Assembly (NCBI RefSeq): GCF_008831285.2
Contig: NC_045147.1
Coordinates: forward strand, 5,000,334-5,064,333
DNA length: 64,000 nt
Direction: 5' to 3'
Source of the DNA: Nymphaea colorata
Lineage: Eukaryota; Streptophyta; Magnoliopsida; Nymphaeales; Nymphaeaceae
Under the pieces are notes generated by a model. The model was not told the origin of the DNA. It saw nothing but the letters and a program-made list of their open reading frames with translations, and did no database searches. Position 1 is the stretch's first letter. Every line of letters starts with the position of its first letter. Of this stretch, positions 24,664 to 37,400 are shown one piece after another. Made by a program: the position numbers and the translations under genes.

Positions 24664-24668
<5 letters not shown>
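24083..24668. mobile_element. Large hairpin (inverted-arm) MITE related to the 11.2-kb copy, (TA)n on both sides
   Basis: The left arm (about 24086-24385) and right arm (about 24395-24668) are imperfect inverted copies of each other; for example, left GATAAGGATATATTAAGTTAG pairs with the reverse complement of right TTAATATATGTTTTGCATC. Both arms align with the 11166-11533 element (GATGCAAAACATATACTAAGTTGG there). The left end GTTGGTAAAAACCA matches that element's ATTGATAAAAACCA at 12 of 14 bases. The right arm stops at a TA tract (24669-24696) without the outer 70 bases. No coding potential. Confidence 0.75.
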
Positions 24669-24694
<26 letters not shown>

Positions 24695-24696
24695 TT
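24669..24696. repeat. (TA)n tract at the right border of the 24-kb MITE
   Basis: About 14 TA units joined directly to the right arm. Confidence 0.95.
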
Positions 24697-24780
24697 TTCT
24701 GAGGACTAGTTGGCAAAAATTTTTTGCTCGTACATGCATATATACCAAGGGTCATGCTGGAAACAAAAATTAATTTTCCG

Positions 24781-24884
24781 TCTACCACTTGTTTTTACCA
24801 ATGTAAAAAAAGTGCACCTACTTACTTAAAAGTCTACCCTTTGTTTTTACCAATGTATAAAAAATGCACCTACTTACTTAAAAG
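24781..24884. repeat. Tandem duplication, 52-base unit, two copies
   Basis: TCTACC(A/C)(C/T)TTGTTTTTACCA begins copies at 24781 and 24833, each ending in CACCTACTTACTTAAAAG. Confidence 0.93.
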
Positions 24885-26407
24885 GTCTGTTAGGTTTTCA
24901 AAAACACAAATTGACTAGAGACGCCAATTTCTTGTGTTCATGACCTTCGTTGTGAAGACGTTCATTAACAATAATATAGATATGGAGTTAATCCATTTGC
25001 CAAACAAGGAATTACACGACTTCTGCTCTTTTGTTATATATCGTCATTTTGTTTTTCCTTTTGGTAACGCATCAATTTTAGTTTGAACACAGCCTTTTTA
25101 TGCATTTAGATGATACAAAAAGTCTCTCTATTTTCGGTGAGCGAGAGGATCATCCCACTGCTCGAAGCGAGGTCCAAAAGCCCCCCATTCCCTCTACCTT
25201 CAGGGTCTTGAGGTGCGTCGGTATTGCACCCTTCAACTTAAATTGCATCCCAATTATAGACTGGCATAAAAATAAGAGTGAAGTAAAAAAATAAAAAGAA
25301 CAACTAGAACATGGGTATGTTTATTCACTGCATATAGTGATTTGAGATCCGTAGATTTTTCAGAGTTTTTTTTTTAATATAACAAGAATTTAAGATCCAT
25401 ACTGCTATCAATTTGTTTTAAGAGGACCTTATAATGTAGATTTTTTTAAAATAAAATCCAAAGCTATCAAATACTAGCTAAAGTCAAGATTGATCATATA
25501 ATAAAAGATGTCAAGTATGACATCTTACTCAAATTTTGTTAGGTCTCTCTCTCACCCCTTCTAATTACTTTTTTTTTTTTCCTCCTCACTAAATAATGAT
25601 AATGGGTCCTCATTCAATATTTCTGCCGTGCTGCCGCGAGAAGTTTAATCGTCCGGATTCCGTCAAGCTGACCGCAAATGTAGGGATTCCGTCATGACAG
25701 CCTTACGTCAAGCTGACCGCAAATGTAGGGATCCGAGGGACATCCAAAGCAAAAAGGTCAAATTAGTGCATGTGATGCAGTGGCTGTTAAAATGCCACGA
25801 AAGAAATTCAAAGGCAAAATAATAAGAAGATTCTCGTTTTATATTTATTTCTCTCTCAAGCTTACCTTTTGCCTATATGAAAACTTTTTTTTCTTAAAGA
25901 CCGTCGTATAAAAATTTCAAGTAAACTTTTGCTGACTTAAAAAATAAGAAAAAAATGTGTTTGTTGCAATTTTTCTCAAAATATTGCTCCTCAAATAATT
26001 AGATTCTTACTTCTCCTTTATCAGTTTTTAATGCGTTACCAACGTAAAATTCAGAGTGAAGCAAGGTAAAATTGCAATTTCAAAGGTAAGATAGGAAGAA
26101 AATTTAATTATTGTTTCCTAAGTTTTTTTCTTTTTGGTGCTCATGGAAGTTTCCAATGAAAAAGCTGCTGGAGGGGAAGGGAAGGCCCTCCCCACTTTAT
26201 TCCCCCAACGAATATTGTGTACATCAAGGAATGATAAGAAAAGCCAAAAACAAAACAGGAAGTGTTAATGGAAGTTTCCGGAGGAAGACTGCCGCAGGAG
26301 TCCCCATAATTTTATTGCCGAAAAACAGTATTTACAGGACAAAAAACAGGAGTCCTTAGGATAGAGAGGGCCATTGATCTTTTATTAACAATTTTTTTTT
26401 TTTCATA
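24885..26407. other. Intergenic, no gene; one short duplication
   Basis: CGTCAAGCTGACCGCAAATG occurs twice, starting near 25659 and 25706. Otherwise there are AT-rich runs and short frames without domains. Confidence 0.5.
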
Positions 26408-26636
26408 CAAGGGTGAAGTGAAGTCAGAGATTTTAGTGAAGTGAAGTCAGAGATTTTTTATATGAGATGGGTCGAATTAAAGTTTTTAAATTTTAACACA
26501 AATCAAAATATTATTTTTTAAAATTTTTATATAGGCAAATAAAATTTGTTAAAATTTACATGTAAATTTTTTTTTTTTTAAATTAAGGTAGCACTAGGAC
26601 CCATGCGAGCCCTCCCTTGATTCCGCCCGCCCCTAT
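26408..26636. mobile_element. Decayed member of the 59-kb MITE family
   Basis: The left end CAAGGGTGAAGTGAAGTCAGAG and the reverse complement of the right end (CATAGGGGCGGGCGGAATCAAG) are weak inverted repeats. The core shares AAATTTACATGTAAATTTT with 59088-59270. No target duplication was found. Confidence 0.5.
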
Positions 26637-27690
26637 GAGCTTGATAGAAGTAACTGTAAACAGATGAATCCCTTGAACCACTCCATTGAACATTCCCAAC
26701 AAAAACAACATAGCTGGATGGATGGTCAAAATTCCTTGCAGTAAATACCCAAAGGGCAGTAGTCCTTGATTGCACTCTCAGTTCGAGCCCTCCGTCCCGT
26801 CTTCCATTGTTGTTGCACTGGATCAAAATAGCCCCCACCCCACCAGACTTGATCTTGTGTTGTAAATTTCTTGTAAACAATGGTGAAGTGCCCGGTCAAA
26901 AGGCCAGGCTGCCTGCATGACAAATATAACTTTTCATTAAAAATGTAGCAAAAGGTAGTCGGATTTTTTAACTTACAAAATAAAAGGATAGGCTTGAAAA
27001 GATAAGGGGAAGGTGGCTTATCTCATGTGCGGAATATACGGTTTGGTGGCTGTGCTTCAAAAGCTATCTTCAGCCTTATAGAATTTGCATATATTCAATA
27101 AATTCTTGATTTTTTTTTTCTTCATTTTCTATGGTACTTGTCGTAACTGGAATTTTTTCGGTTTCCTGAGTGAGACATATGATCATGAATATTTTGTGAC
27201 TACGTTTTTTTTTTTTTCTTGTTTTTCTTTCTTTTCAACTAACTAGGCATTCAGTTGGAATGACATGACCAGATGATAATAAGAAAAGAAAATCCACGAT
27301 TTTGAACTTGCAACCTGCTTTTCAACTGGAAAGTTTTTTGCGCGCAGTAAAGCGGTGCCCAGGTGATTGAGGCAACCGCTGCTTGTATTTTTTTCACTCA
27401 TGTTTAATTCCCTCATCTAACTTTGAGGGATGAGAACATTTTCGCGCATTAACCAATTTAAATCAATATAATGACTGATCTAATCAATAATCACGCATTA
27501 ACCAATCTTATTAAACGCGCTACCGCATATTGCCTGTCCACCTCTGAGAGTTGCTTTCATTTCTTACGTTGCACGGATAATGTGCTTGATTATTACATAT
27601 ACGAAGCCACACATCCCCATCTAAAAGAGGACAGCCACTACTTACTTCAGCTACATGACAAATCGTAGGCCCACTATCTCACGACGCACG
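26637..27690. other. Unassigned; two minus-strand frame fragments of unknown origin
   Basis: At 26578-26923 two overlapping minus-strand frames (one with TIVYKKFTTQDQVWWGGGYF) look protein-like but match no family I recognise. They could be a decayed exon or chance. The rest is AT-rich intergenic sequence. Confidence 0.3.
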
Positions 27691-27835
27691 GAAGGGAGCC
27701 CCAATTTTTTTTTTTCAAAATTTTTATGTATTTTGTATACAAATTTTAAAAAATAATACTTTAGTTTCTGTCAAAATTTTGAAAATATAATTCAAACCTC
27801 ATTCATAAAAAATTCTCCTGACTCTATCCCTAGTT
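27690..27835. mobile_element. Probable decayed copy of the 59-kb MITE family
   Basis: The right end AAAAAATTCTCCTGACTCTATCCCTAG parallels AAAAATTCTTGGTTCCACCCCTGG of the 59-kb element, and the AT-rich core is similar. The left end is unclear. Confidence 0.4.
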
Positions 27836-30800
27836 GGAATGAAAAGGGCACGACAAACAGTAAAACTGTATATTCCTAAAAAAATAAAAGAAATCGAGGA
27901 CTTCTCCTCCCTCTGCACAGCTCCGGCAATGCTCATCGGAGCTGCGCAGGGGAACGAGAAGTGTATTCTCCGCTGCAAAAACGGTTCAATGGCGTTGGGT
28001 AACGATGTATCTGATGCCGTCGTACCTTTATGCCAAACCACTAGCGTAAGGAGAAGAGACATTATTTCTTTAATAAATCAACTCTCAACTCATACAACAA
28101 AAGGTATGATGATCGATTTTCCAAGCATTATTTTCCCCGGTAGATCACCCTTGGGCAAACAAACATGATGCATGAAATGATTGATCGAAAATTTTCATTC
28201 GTGTAGGCAAATCCGCTTCATGTTTTAAATATAATGACACTAATGCATGTTTACGTCTAATGCTCATTTCAGCCGTTTTTCAAAAGTTCAACCGCAGCAG
28301 CGCCCAAATTAACCTGATAGGAACTCTCCAAAACTATAATAAGTTAAAATTTGATTTGGTAGCAAACCACATTTGGCGATGTTACCAACCTAATCCGTCG
28401 ATTTTTTACCATTAATGTAACATATGATTTTTTTTTTTTTTTTTTCCAACAAACCTTCTTAGATACATAATAATAATATTATAAGGCGATGGTAGCTCGA
28501 CAGTGGGCAGGCAGGCAGAATGCAGCGGCAACGGCGGCCACATCTCATGACGCGAAAAGAGTGGAGAGACCCTAGCCGCACCAGATGCCAAGCATCATAA
28601 ACATATACACTGCCAAAAAAGTAAAGGACACATGCACATGCCTTTGCGAAAGTTGTGCCCGAGGAGTGAGAATTTCAGGGAAAACGTTTCCAAAAGTACC
28701 GTCCTCTCCCATCACGCTTTTTCAAAGCCACCAAGGCAAACAGCTAAGCTTGGCTTGTTCGGCGCCTGCTGTGGGGCATGCAACAAATATTGTTGGACCG
28801 AATTTTGATCGTCGAGTGACGGGATTTTGGGGGTGGGCCGGTCTCCACTTTCCCGTGGTTATATATATGAACATGATGCGAAAACCCAAGGAATTCCCCG
28901 CCTTTTCCCACGTCAACCTCAAGTTTTCTCAGATCTCGCCCGGTGTGAAAATGCGACCCCAACATTCCCATGGTACCATCTCCCCTTTCTTCCAAAGCCT
29001 TTGATTGAATAAAAAGAAAAAAAACCAATATATACCTCTTCTTTTCGTTGTTATAATTTCGGTGCGCGTCTGCGTCATCTTAGTTTCATGATTTGATTTT
29101 CCTCGAGTCCGGTGTGAGTCTCGCCCTCATTTTCCAAGCATTTGGTTTGGTTGCCCACCACTTTTGAATGCGTCCGTTTTTCTCTTCCCACTTGCGTGAA
29201 CCCTCCCAACCAAACACTATGGTCCAAACTCACCTTGGGTCCCTACCAACATGCACGAATCTTTCATAAATTTGCCTTACAATAAAACATTTGTGCAAGC
29301 GAACCTTTCCTAATTTTGAAGCATATTTACGAAACACTAGTTCGGTATTCTTACTGCCAAACGGCACCATTCACCGTATGGATTGTTGTTAAGAAGAGAA
29401 ATACCCAAACAGGCTGAAGCACCTTTTTTTTTTTTTTTCTCCCATTCCCTTGGAATTCAGGGTTGTTTCGGGATTTTGGCAAAGAGTCGGACACGTATGA
29501 ACCAATCATCACATACCTACCATTTGAAATCCAAAAGAATGGAGTGACCAGACCAAAACTGATGACCAATTTTCAAAGCATTACCAGTCTGACCAGCCAG
29601 CTAGAAAAGCACACTTTTGATCGTTATTTTAACTACATTACATGTCGTTCCATGCAGCAGCTTCACACCTTTTTCATGGTCCCTTTTTCATGGTCCCCAG
29701 TTCCACCTAATCTGAACCCAAATGAACGCTTTAGGTTTGGTCCGTACTAAAACGGTCTTCGGAGTCTCGGCGTCCGGACACATGCTACGTATGTTCCTTC
29801 AATTACTCATAGTCCACAGGCTGCCTTGAGTTAATTGCCGCATCTACCAATTTGTCCTGGACTCGGAGAGAACCGCTCCTCAAAACATGGGGACTGAGGG
29901 ACCAAGAGATTGATCTGAAACACGGGGCTTCCACATGGTGCGGCTATCCCCTGACCAGAACAGAACACGGAAAGTCCAAATCACTAGTTCACCTTCCCCA
30001 AGAAAGAAGAGAAACAAATCATCGCAAATATTATTCCAATTCCATCCATCGACCTGTTCAACGATCCAACCTGTCATAGACTTTTGTTGTTTATGTTTTA
30101 AAATAATTTTGCAGAATATATCTAACAATAATAACTTTTCTTTTTGCCCATCTGTATGCAGTTCAACCGAATTGTTTAGTCCACAACCACACTCGTTCCA
30201 TTCAATTTCCCATTTTTACGACCTTTGGATCTTACTTATGATATTCACATCGGACCATAAAATCAACAACTCCAATCCTAATTAAGAAGGTGGGCAGAGG
30301 CAGCCGTGGGCGTCGTGTGGGCAGTTGCCTACACAAGCCCACAAAAAGTGCTTAGTTTCATATTAAAACTTCATGACAACTTTTCTTATTCACACACACG
30401 TGACCTTTAAAATTTTTAAAATTATATAAAAAATGTCCCTTAATAAAAAATTTTAGCTTCAACCCTAGTCTTTAAGCCCTGAGTTTCATCATATTCCATA
30501 TTTTCAAATTTTGAGATTCATGAATTCAACATTAAACACTCCTTTCTTTTTCACCTCTTCCTCTTTTGTATTTTCAAAATTTTGAGATCCATCGATTTAA
30601 AAATACACTCACTTCTCCGATTCAATTTTGCCGCTGACATTTTGAGATGTAAATTAAATAGAAAACTTTTCATAGTTCGACGTCTTAAACCATTAGTTTG
30701 TTAAACCCTATAATATCTTGGTGTCCGTCTATAAAGGATAGAGATAAGGCTGAAGCGATGATGACGTTGAAAGCTATATCCAGCGAAATAGCCAAGTTGG

Positions 30801-31170
30801 ATCACCTTAATGAAAAATTTGTGACCCTAACCGTGCCCGTGATTATGTGAAATCATCATCCCCATATATTTTGCGGGTCCTATCATTTGCTCCTTTTTGT
30901 ACTCACGAGGCTCTGTTAGTTTTCAACTACAATATCAATATACAAGAAAGAATTGGCCGAGCTAAAGTCATCTACGATCTTTTCTTGTAACCTTTTCATG
31001 GTGTCAGATCAAAGTGTCGCTTGAGCTGATCATATGAATTCATCACTATTGAATAGGAAGCTAATCCAGCTTTCCCTTCATAGCTTGTTTAGATCAGCTA
31101 GCTTTATGTTGGACCAATGATATGCCTACGCCCAAATCTTGGGCTGTAATGGTTTATGAGTCTCCTCCAT
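27836..31170. other. Intergenic, no gene recognised
   Basis: Several open frames (27839-28168, 28585-29004) overlap others on the opposite strand and carry no domains. The segment 28480-29000 is richer in GC than its surroundings. A diverged MITE-like stretch lies near 30290-30475 (ends GGTGGGCAGAGGCAG and CTTCAACCCTAG). Confidence 0.45.
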
Positions 31171-31336
31171 TCACAGCAAAAACATGTTTTTAGCGACCGC
31201 AAAAACCATCCCAAACCATGGATAACCATCGCTACATGTTTTTAGCAACAGTTGCAAACTGTTGCCAAAAATCACCCAAACCCTGCCTAGTAAGGCTGTG
31301 CTTAATAACCTGTACGCCCTGCTTTTTGTTCTAGTG
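31171..31336. mobile_element. CACTA (En/Spm) element terminus with subterminal repeats
   Basis: The right end GCTTTTTGTTCTAGTG is, when reverse-complemented, CACTAGAACAAAAAGC, a CACTA-type terminus. Inside it ACATGTTTTTAGCGACC and ACATGTTTTTAGCAACA recur, the subterminal repeats typical of plant CACTA elements. The opposite terminus was not found, so this is a fragment or a non-autonomous derivative. Confidence 0.65.
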
Positions 31337-31366
31337 ACGGTTTTCTTAAGTACTTGCAAATTACTA

Positions 31367-31397
<31 letters not shown>

Positions 31398-32700
31398 GAG
31401 AGAGAGAAAAAAAAAAGCCGATAAAATAGAAATATATAACAAAATTTGGGAACAAGAGGTCCCCTAAATACAAAAACAAACCGTAAAAACAAAAGCAAGA
31501 AGATGAAATATACAAGACAATGCCCAGAAAAATAAAAGAGGCGGGGTGAGAGAGGATAGACAGAGCGGCACAGTCACCCAGTCGCAAACGGACAACGGCG
31601 CCTTAATCGAATGGCAAACTGGACATCTCCCTGCACAAGACGAGCCACAGAAACTGACGAAAAGAATGTGTTTATGAAGACCCTGTTGTTGCGCTCTTCC
31701 GAAATACGCCATGAAACTAAAATGAGTCACGGCCTCCAAACACGACCCAAGAATAGAGAGAAAGTGAGCTACAAAAACAAAACTATTATCAACAAAATAA
31801 GTTATTCGCAACTTAAAAAATAGTCCTTTTGATCTCTCCGTTTTTCGAAATGGCAGTAAGCATGTTACTGGCTTCCCCACTGGCGTGGCGTGGCAAAGTC
31901 ATTTGTGAAGTGGCAGGCGCTGCTACCCCCACATGACTTGCACAAAAGCAGAGCAAGTGACCCTTTTGACCCCCAACTCGTAAAGAAACCTGACTAATCC
32001 TTCAAAGCATGGGGCAAAGAAGGCACATAGTTTACGCTTGTGGGGTCCGTCTTCTCTTCCTTTTCCACTCTGCATCTTTCTAGCAGCCAACCTTCAACAA
32101 ATTGGAGCCACGCTATTGATCTTCACGGTTCTCTAATCAGGACTAATGCATACTCTCAAGGATACCACCACTCATTCGGTGTTCAACCACACGCCAAGTG
32201 CAGAGAGAACGGCCATCTCTCCAAACCCTAGAAAATGAGAAGTTTCTCTCCTTTAAAAACACGATCTCACAAAACCATGACCACATCGCTTGTACCTGCA
32301 GGGGTGAGGACAAGAGAGAAACTGAACAAGGGAGGGCTCGAAGCCACTTTTCTGGGTGATTTATGAAGGTCGTCGGCTAGATAGGATTATTGTCTCTCAA
32401 TTTTCTTTCCCCTGTGCAGATCGGCTTGTCTCTACTTCTCACTGAATGCCTTCCATTTCTTTGGAAAACCGATGACAATCGGTCCGAAGATCGACCTGAT
32501 TCATCTTCGGCTTCTCTCCCCTCCCTTGTGCAGATCGGTGGAGGAAAATGTCTTTCCTCTTGCAGAGAAAGGAAAAGGGGAGCAAGCTTTCAGTTGACGA
32601 AATGCTCCCTTGTCTCCTTTCCTTAATTTTTTTTTTTCACTACATTGCACGTATACATGTACGTGTTAGTTTATAAGAGCGGGTTCAGCAACAGCAGTTC
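31337..32700. other. Intergenic, with a (TA)n tract
   Basis: A TA tract at about 31368-31392 is followed by a GA run. Open frames at 31171-31880 on the minus strand are low-complexity. The part from about 32000 may be the LINE leader: the string TGTGCAGATCGG occurs twice (near 32415 and 32528). Confidence 0.45.
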
Positions 32701-32769
32701 GACTAAGATTGTTCTGTTGTGATGGATTTGCAACCGTTGCTGGTGCTGCCTTTTCTCGTAGTGATTGGC

Positions 32770-33551
32770 AGAAGAAGATGAGAATCCCTTGATAATCTCT
32801 TGGGTTGAAGGAAAGCCACAAGTGATTTGAAGAGACCATTTCGATGGTATGCTTTGGGTTGCTTTATCGACGATGCGTTGAAAAGGAACATGGACTACGA
32901 CTTTATTACTAATGGTTTGAGGACCATGTGGTAGGAAATTCACAACCCTAGGCTTTCTTCATAGGGAAAGGGTTGTTCTTGATCTGAGTAGATTCAGAGG
33001 AAGAGTTGAGAGTAGTTTTCGCAGGGGAAGGTGGAAACTTGGTGGCAGAACCCTAGTTGCCTATTGCTGGAAACCTGGAGATTTGATGAAACTGAAAGAT
33101 AATATGAAGGAACTCTATGGATACGTCTCCATAATCTCCTGTCATTTCAATGACATGGATGTGCCTTCTCTTGTATTGCAAATTCGTTTGGTGGCAACTA
33201 TATGCGCTCTGATGAATTAACCACAACACTCCTTCAACTTGAGTTTGCACACATTTGTATTGAGGTTCCGCTGAACTCAAACCCAAGCCTGAAGTTGAAG
33301 TGGACATGGGGTTTAGTGAGATACTTTCTCAAGAGGTTGTCTATGAAAGTAGCATCAAATTTTGTACTCGATGCAAAGTTAATACCCACTTGATGGAGGA
33401 TTGCAAATTTGAGGAGGTCTGTAGTAGAGAGAAAGATCCTCAAGGAAAGGCAAGTGACAGATGGAATGAGGTCAACATCTCATGTAGACAGGGAAGAAAA
33501 CCCATGCCGAGAGTTGAAAAATTCGTAGAAGATTTGGGTGGAACAACATGA
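32770..33551 (+). pseudogene. LINE ORF1 remnant (RNA-binding protein with CCHC knuckle)
   Basis: The best-preserved part spans 33200-33551 in two frames. It holds the segment preceding the knuckle (FAHICIEVPL) and then FCTRCKVNTHLMEDC, a CX2CX4HX4C knuckle preceded by VVYE, as in plant L1 ORF1 proteins. Upstream to about 32770 only scattered similarity is visible, with stops. Confidence 0.7.
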
Positions 33552-33659
33552 AAACTTGAAAGAGGGGAGTCATGTAATTCCTAGCAAGAAAGTGTAGGGG
33601 TATCTAAGAGCAACGTCGAATCTATCATCAACCTGGGCTTTTCATTTCTTTTTTTGGTT

Positions 33660-33679
33660 GGGGGGGGGGGGGGGGGGGG
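33660..33679 (+). repeat. (G)20 homopolymer
   Basis: Twenty consecutive G between TTTTTGGTT and TTTGGG, lying between LINE ORF1 and ORF2. Confidence 0.95.
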
Positions 33680-34439
33680 TTTGGGTGTTCAATGAGGAGC
33701 TTTGAAATGGGGGAACCATGAGGAGTTAAAGCTTAAAAGACAATGTTGATTTCTAAGAACAGATTTGATTGTCTCTCCAATTTGGTTGAACCAGATCAAC
33801 GTTCTCGAGAAGAAGTGGAACAACATCTAATGGTGGTCATGGATCAAAGAGAGGTGTGGGCAGTGGGTAGACAATCTTCCAAAAGAGAATCTATAAGACC
33901 AAACTTTGATTGCAAGGATATCATGGAGGTCCAATAAACTGAAGAAAATCCAGTGGATAACACTGTCCCAACTATGCTTTTCAATCTTCCCTTCCATCTA
34001 ATGTGGAGAATGTGAATTGCAGGATTCAACTACAGAGGCTGTTACTAGTAGCTTTCTTGATACAGATGTTGAACGCTGGGATTTGGACAACTTCCTCCTC
34101 AAGTAAGCCATATCCTTTGGAGTTGAGTGATACCCCTGACCTTAATTAGATTGGTAGGAAATTGAGATATAAGGGGACCAAGACAGGTATTCCCAAGTGC
34201 CCCAATCATAATTCATTAGGTAGGAGAATGGCCCAAGATCAAAGCATCAATGAGGCGGCGTACATTTTCTGATCTTGTGCTTACACCTTTGGAAAACTGG
34301 CCTCAAGGAGAGAGGATCCAATAGACTAAGTTGAATACTCAGAATATAGAGGTAATGAGTTCTTGCGGAAATTAAAAAGGAGAACCTTGATCCAAGAGAA
34401 GGAAGAAATGTGGAAGAGGCATCTATGAGTTCTTAACGC

Positions 34440-37400
34440 GTCTCTTAGCATGGAATATTATGGGTCTTCTAAGGTCCCTTGCTCAAAGAGAACTAGCCAA
34501 ATGCTTGCTGCAATTTAACCCGACACATTCTCTCATCCTTGATTCTATGATGTGTGTAGGTATGTTCAAATTATGCAACCGCAGACAAAGTATGAATTTC
34601 ATCATAGCATTTCCAATGGAATCCTTAGGCCCGTATTATTATTGGTTGGGATCCAATGGAGTTGAGAGCATCGATAGTTCGTAGTAACACCTTTTGGATA
34701 TCAGTTGTATAGTAGAAGATATCTTTAGTTTTTGGTGATAGGTATTTGCATAACAATGCTTGGTTTCACAACCAATATTTTTGGGAGATTAGTAATGTGA
34801 TAAAGGGCTTGGATAAGCCTTGTGTTGCCCTTGGGGATTTCAATGCAATGCGGGACCCCAAGATAAAACAGGAAGCCTACCAAATTGATCATTTTGCGAT
34901 GGTTTTAAAGATTTTCTTTATAGTTGTGATGTGAGCTTTGCTACCGATCCTGCTTGCCTTTTTTTTCTGGTCCAATAATAGGAGGGATATGGATAATATT
35001 CTATGTTATATTGATTGGGTGCTGACAAATAATTCTTGGAGAGAAATCAAGAATCGAAATCCTTGCTTTTCATACTATGGGCTTTACTAGGGAAAGAAAA
35101 TCTTTTAAGTATTTTGATTATTGGAGTTATAGACCAGACTGTCAAGAAATTATTAATTCTAGTTGGAATACTAATGTTAAGGGGTGTCGAATGAGAAAGC
35201 TCCTCCAGAAGTTGGAAAATACAAGGCGAAATCTGAGCTGGTGGAACCATATCAGCTATGGGACTATTTCATAGAGAATTGATTCCCTGAAGGTTACTGG
35301 TAGAGTTCAAACTGATGGCAACTCTTATGATGCTAACTTGGATCCGGCACTTCACAAAGAGCTGGAAAAAAATCTATGTGAAGAGGAGAGTTTTTAGAAG
35401 CAGAAATCTAGAGTGGATGGCCTACTGGGGTAGATAAGAATACAAATTTTTATCATGCTTATGTTAAGAATAAACAAAGCAAGTGGCATATGTACTTGGT
35501 TGAGGTGAATGGCAATAAGGTAGATGGTTCCACACATGTTTATGGGGCTTGTTGTGAGTTTTTCCTAAGAGGTTTTAGCGATTGTTATATCAAGGATGAA
35601 TTGCTTGATAAATTGGTAGAAGGTCCACCGGTTTCAATGGTTGAGAATAAATCCCTATTAATACCCGTTACTGCTGATGAAGTGCAGAAAACTATTTTTA
35701 TCATGAAAAATGAAAAGACATTGGGACATAATGGGTTTTATATAGATTTCTACAAAAAATACTAGGGTATAATGGGGCAACATGTAACCTTGGCAGAATA
35801 TTTTTTTATTGTAAATGAGGCATCCGATAGGAGAATCTTTTTTCCTTTCTGCTATTTGTTGTAGTTACAAAGATTTTGTCTAGACATTAGATCTATAGCA
35901 AGCATAAAAACTTGTCTGGTGGAGTTTGCTTCTAAAGCAAGGATGGTGGTGAATAAGCAAAAGTATCATATTATTCCACTCATTTTACAAGAGCCTAGAA
36001 AGTCTGAGATATCACAACAGCTAGAATGGAATGTCATATCACTCTTTGTGACCTATTTAAAGCTGCCGGTGTTTAATGGAAACCTGAGCATGGGTTTGTG
36101 AGAAGACATGTGAAATAAAGTGAAGAAGAAATTATCAAATTGGAATGGATATGTTTTTTCTTATGCAACCTGGTTAAACATGTACTACAACAATTAGTGG
36201 CTTTCTAGACCATGGTTTTTAAACTCCCTTCAAGAGTGGCTCAATGTATTAAAAGAATGATAGATCACTTCCTTTGGGGTAATGACGAGCCACATCGTAA
36301 GATTCACTTGATTGGATGGGAAGATTTATGCAACCCCTACTGAGGGAGAGTAGGTCTTCATGATATTAGTTAGTATAATAGAGCTCAGATGGCTCCCTTG
36401 GCAGCATGTGTTAGAGTGACTGACACTTTGTGGAGAAAATTTTACAGACAAAGGTATCTTAAGAATCAAAGCTTTGGACTTTTAAGAAGAATTCTAAGTG
36501 CTCTTGGGCTTGAAAAAGGATCCGTGGGGTGGAAGGAAGTTGATCGGGAGATGGTATGACAGATTGGAGATGAATGTATTGTTAAGACGTAGAATGAAAA
36601 TTGGGGCTGGGGTTTGCTTGTTAATTTGGTGGAAGCTCAGACTTTTTGAGTAGGTAACTTTCTCAATGCTTCAGTCGGTCGTGTTTTTCAGACCAAAAAG
36701 TTAATTTTGAGGATGGAGGTTAAATCACCATAGTTAACTCATGTCTTTAATTGTTTTTCTATTTCCTAGGGGATAGATTGATTACTATGAGAAAATCAAC
36801 ATGTTTTGATATTAGAGGAGAGATTTATGATAGTATTAGACCAAAGGTCCTTCTATTGATAAGCATAAAGCAGTTTGGAAGAAAGATGTAATCTAGAGAG
36901 AAAAATTAGTTCTTTACCTAGCATCCTTAAGAAGACTACTCAAGATAGGTTCCAAAAAATGAGAATCCAGCTAGCAAATAGATGCTTCCTATGTAAGTGT
37001 GAGATGAAATCGATTTTTAACCATCTTTTCCATGGTTTCAAGGAATCTGGAAGGGTATTGAAGTTTTTTGGAAACAAATTCAATATTTTTATTATGTCTC
37101 AAAGGGACCCATTGAAATGATTAAGTGGTGGTGGAAGAGGAAACTCCTTCAAAAATGGGATCATTGATGCTAGAGGCTTAGTCTTCCCATGGCATTTTGG
37201 CACATTTGGAATAGGAGGAACGAGATAGTTCATGAGTCTCTTAAAACTACTAGAAGGAAAATTTGATGGAGACTATAGATTGATATTAAAGATGTTGTGG
37301 TTAGTACCAAGTGGAGTTTTCAATTTCAAGTAGAGCTCAACTAATGGTGGAAGAGCGGCTTGAGGCCTGATCGGTGACCTTCTTTTGATAATGTTGACAT

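Noticed and set aside
27290-27390. SINE-like B-box (reverse strand GCAAGTTCAAAATC)
   Set aside because: The A box is weak and there is no tail or target duplication, so it cannot be supported.
28585-29004. 139-residue plus-strand frame
   Set aside because: Open frames on the opposite strand cover the same DNA and no motif is recognisable.
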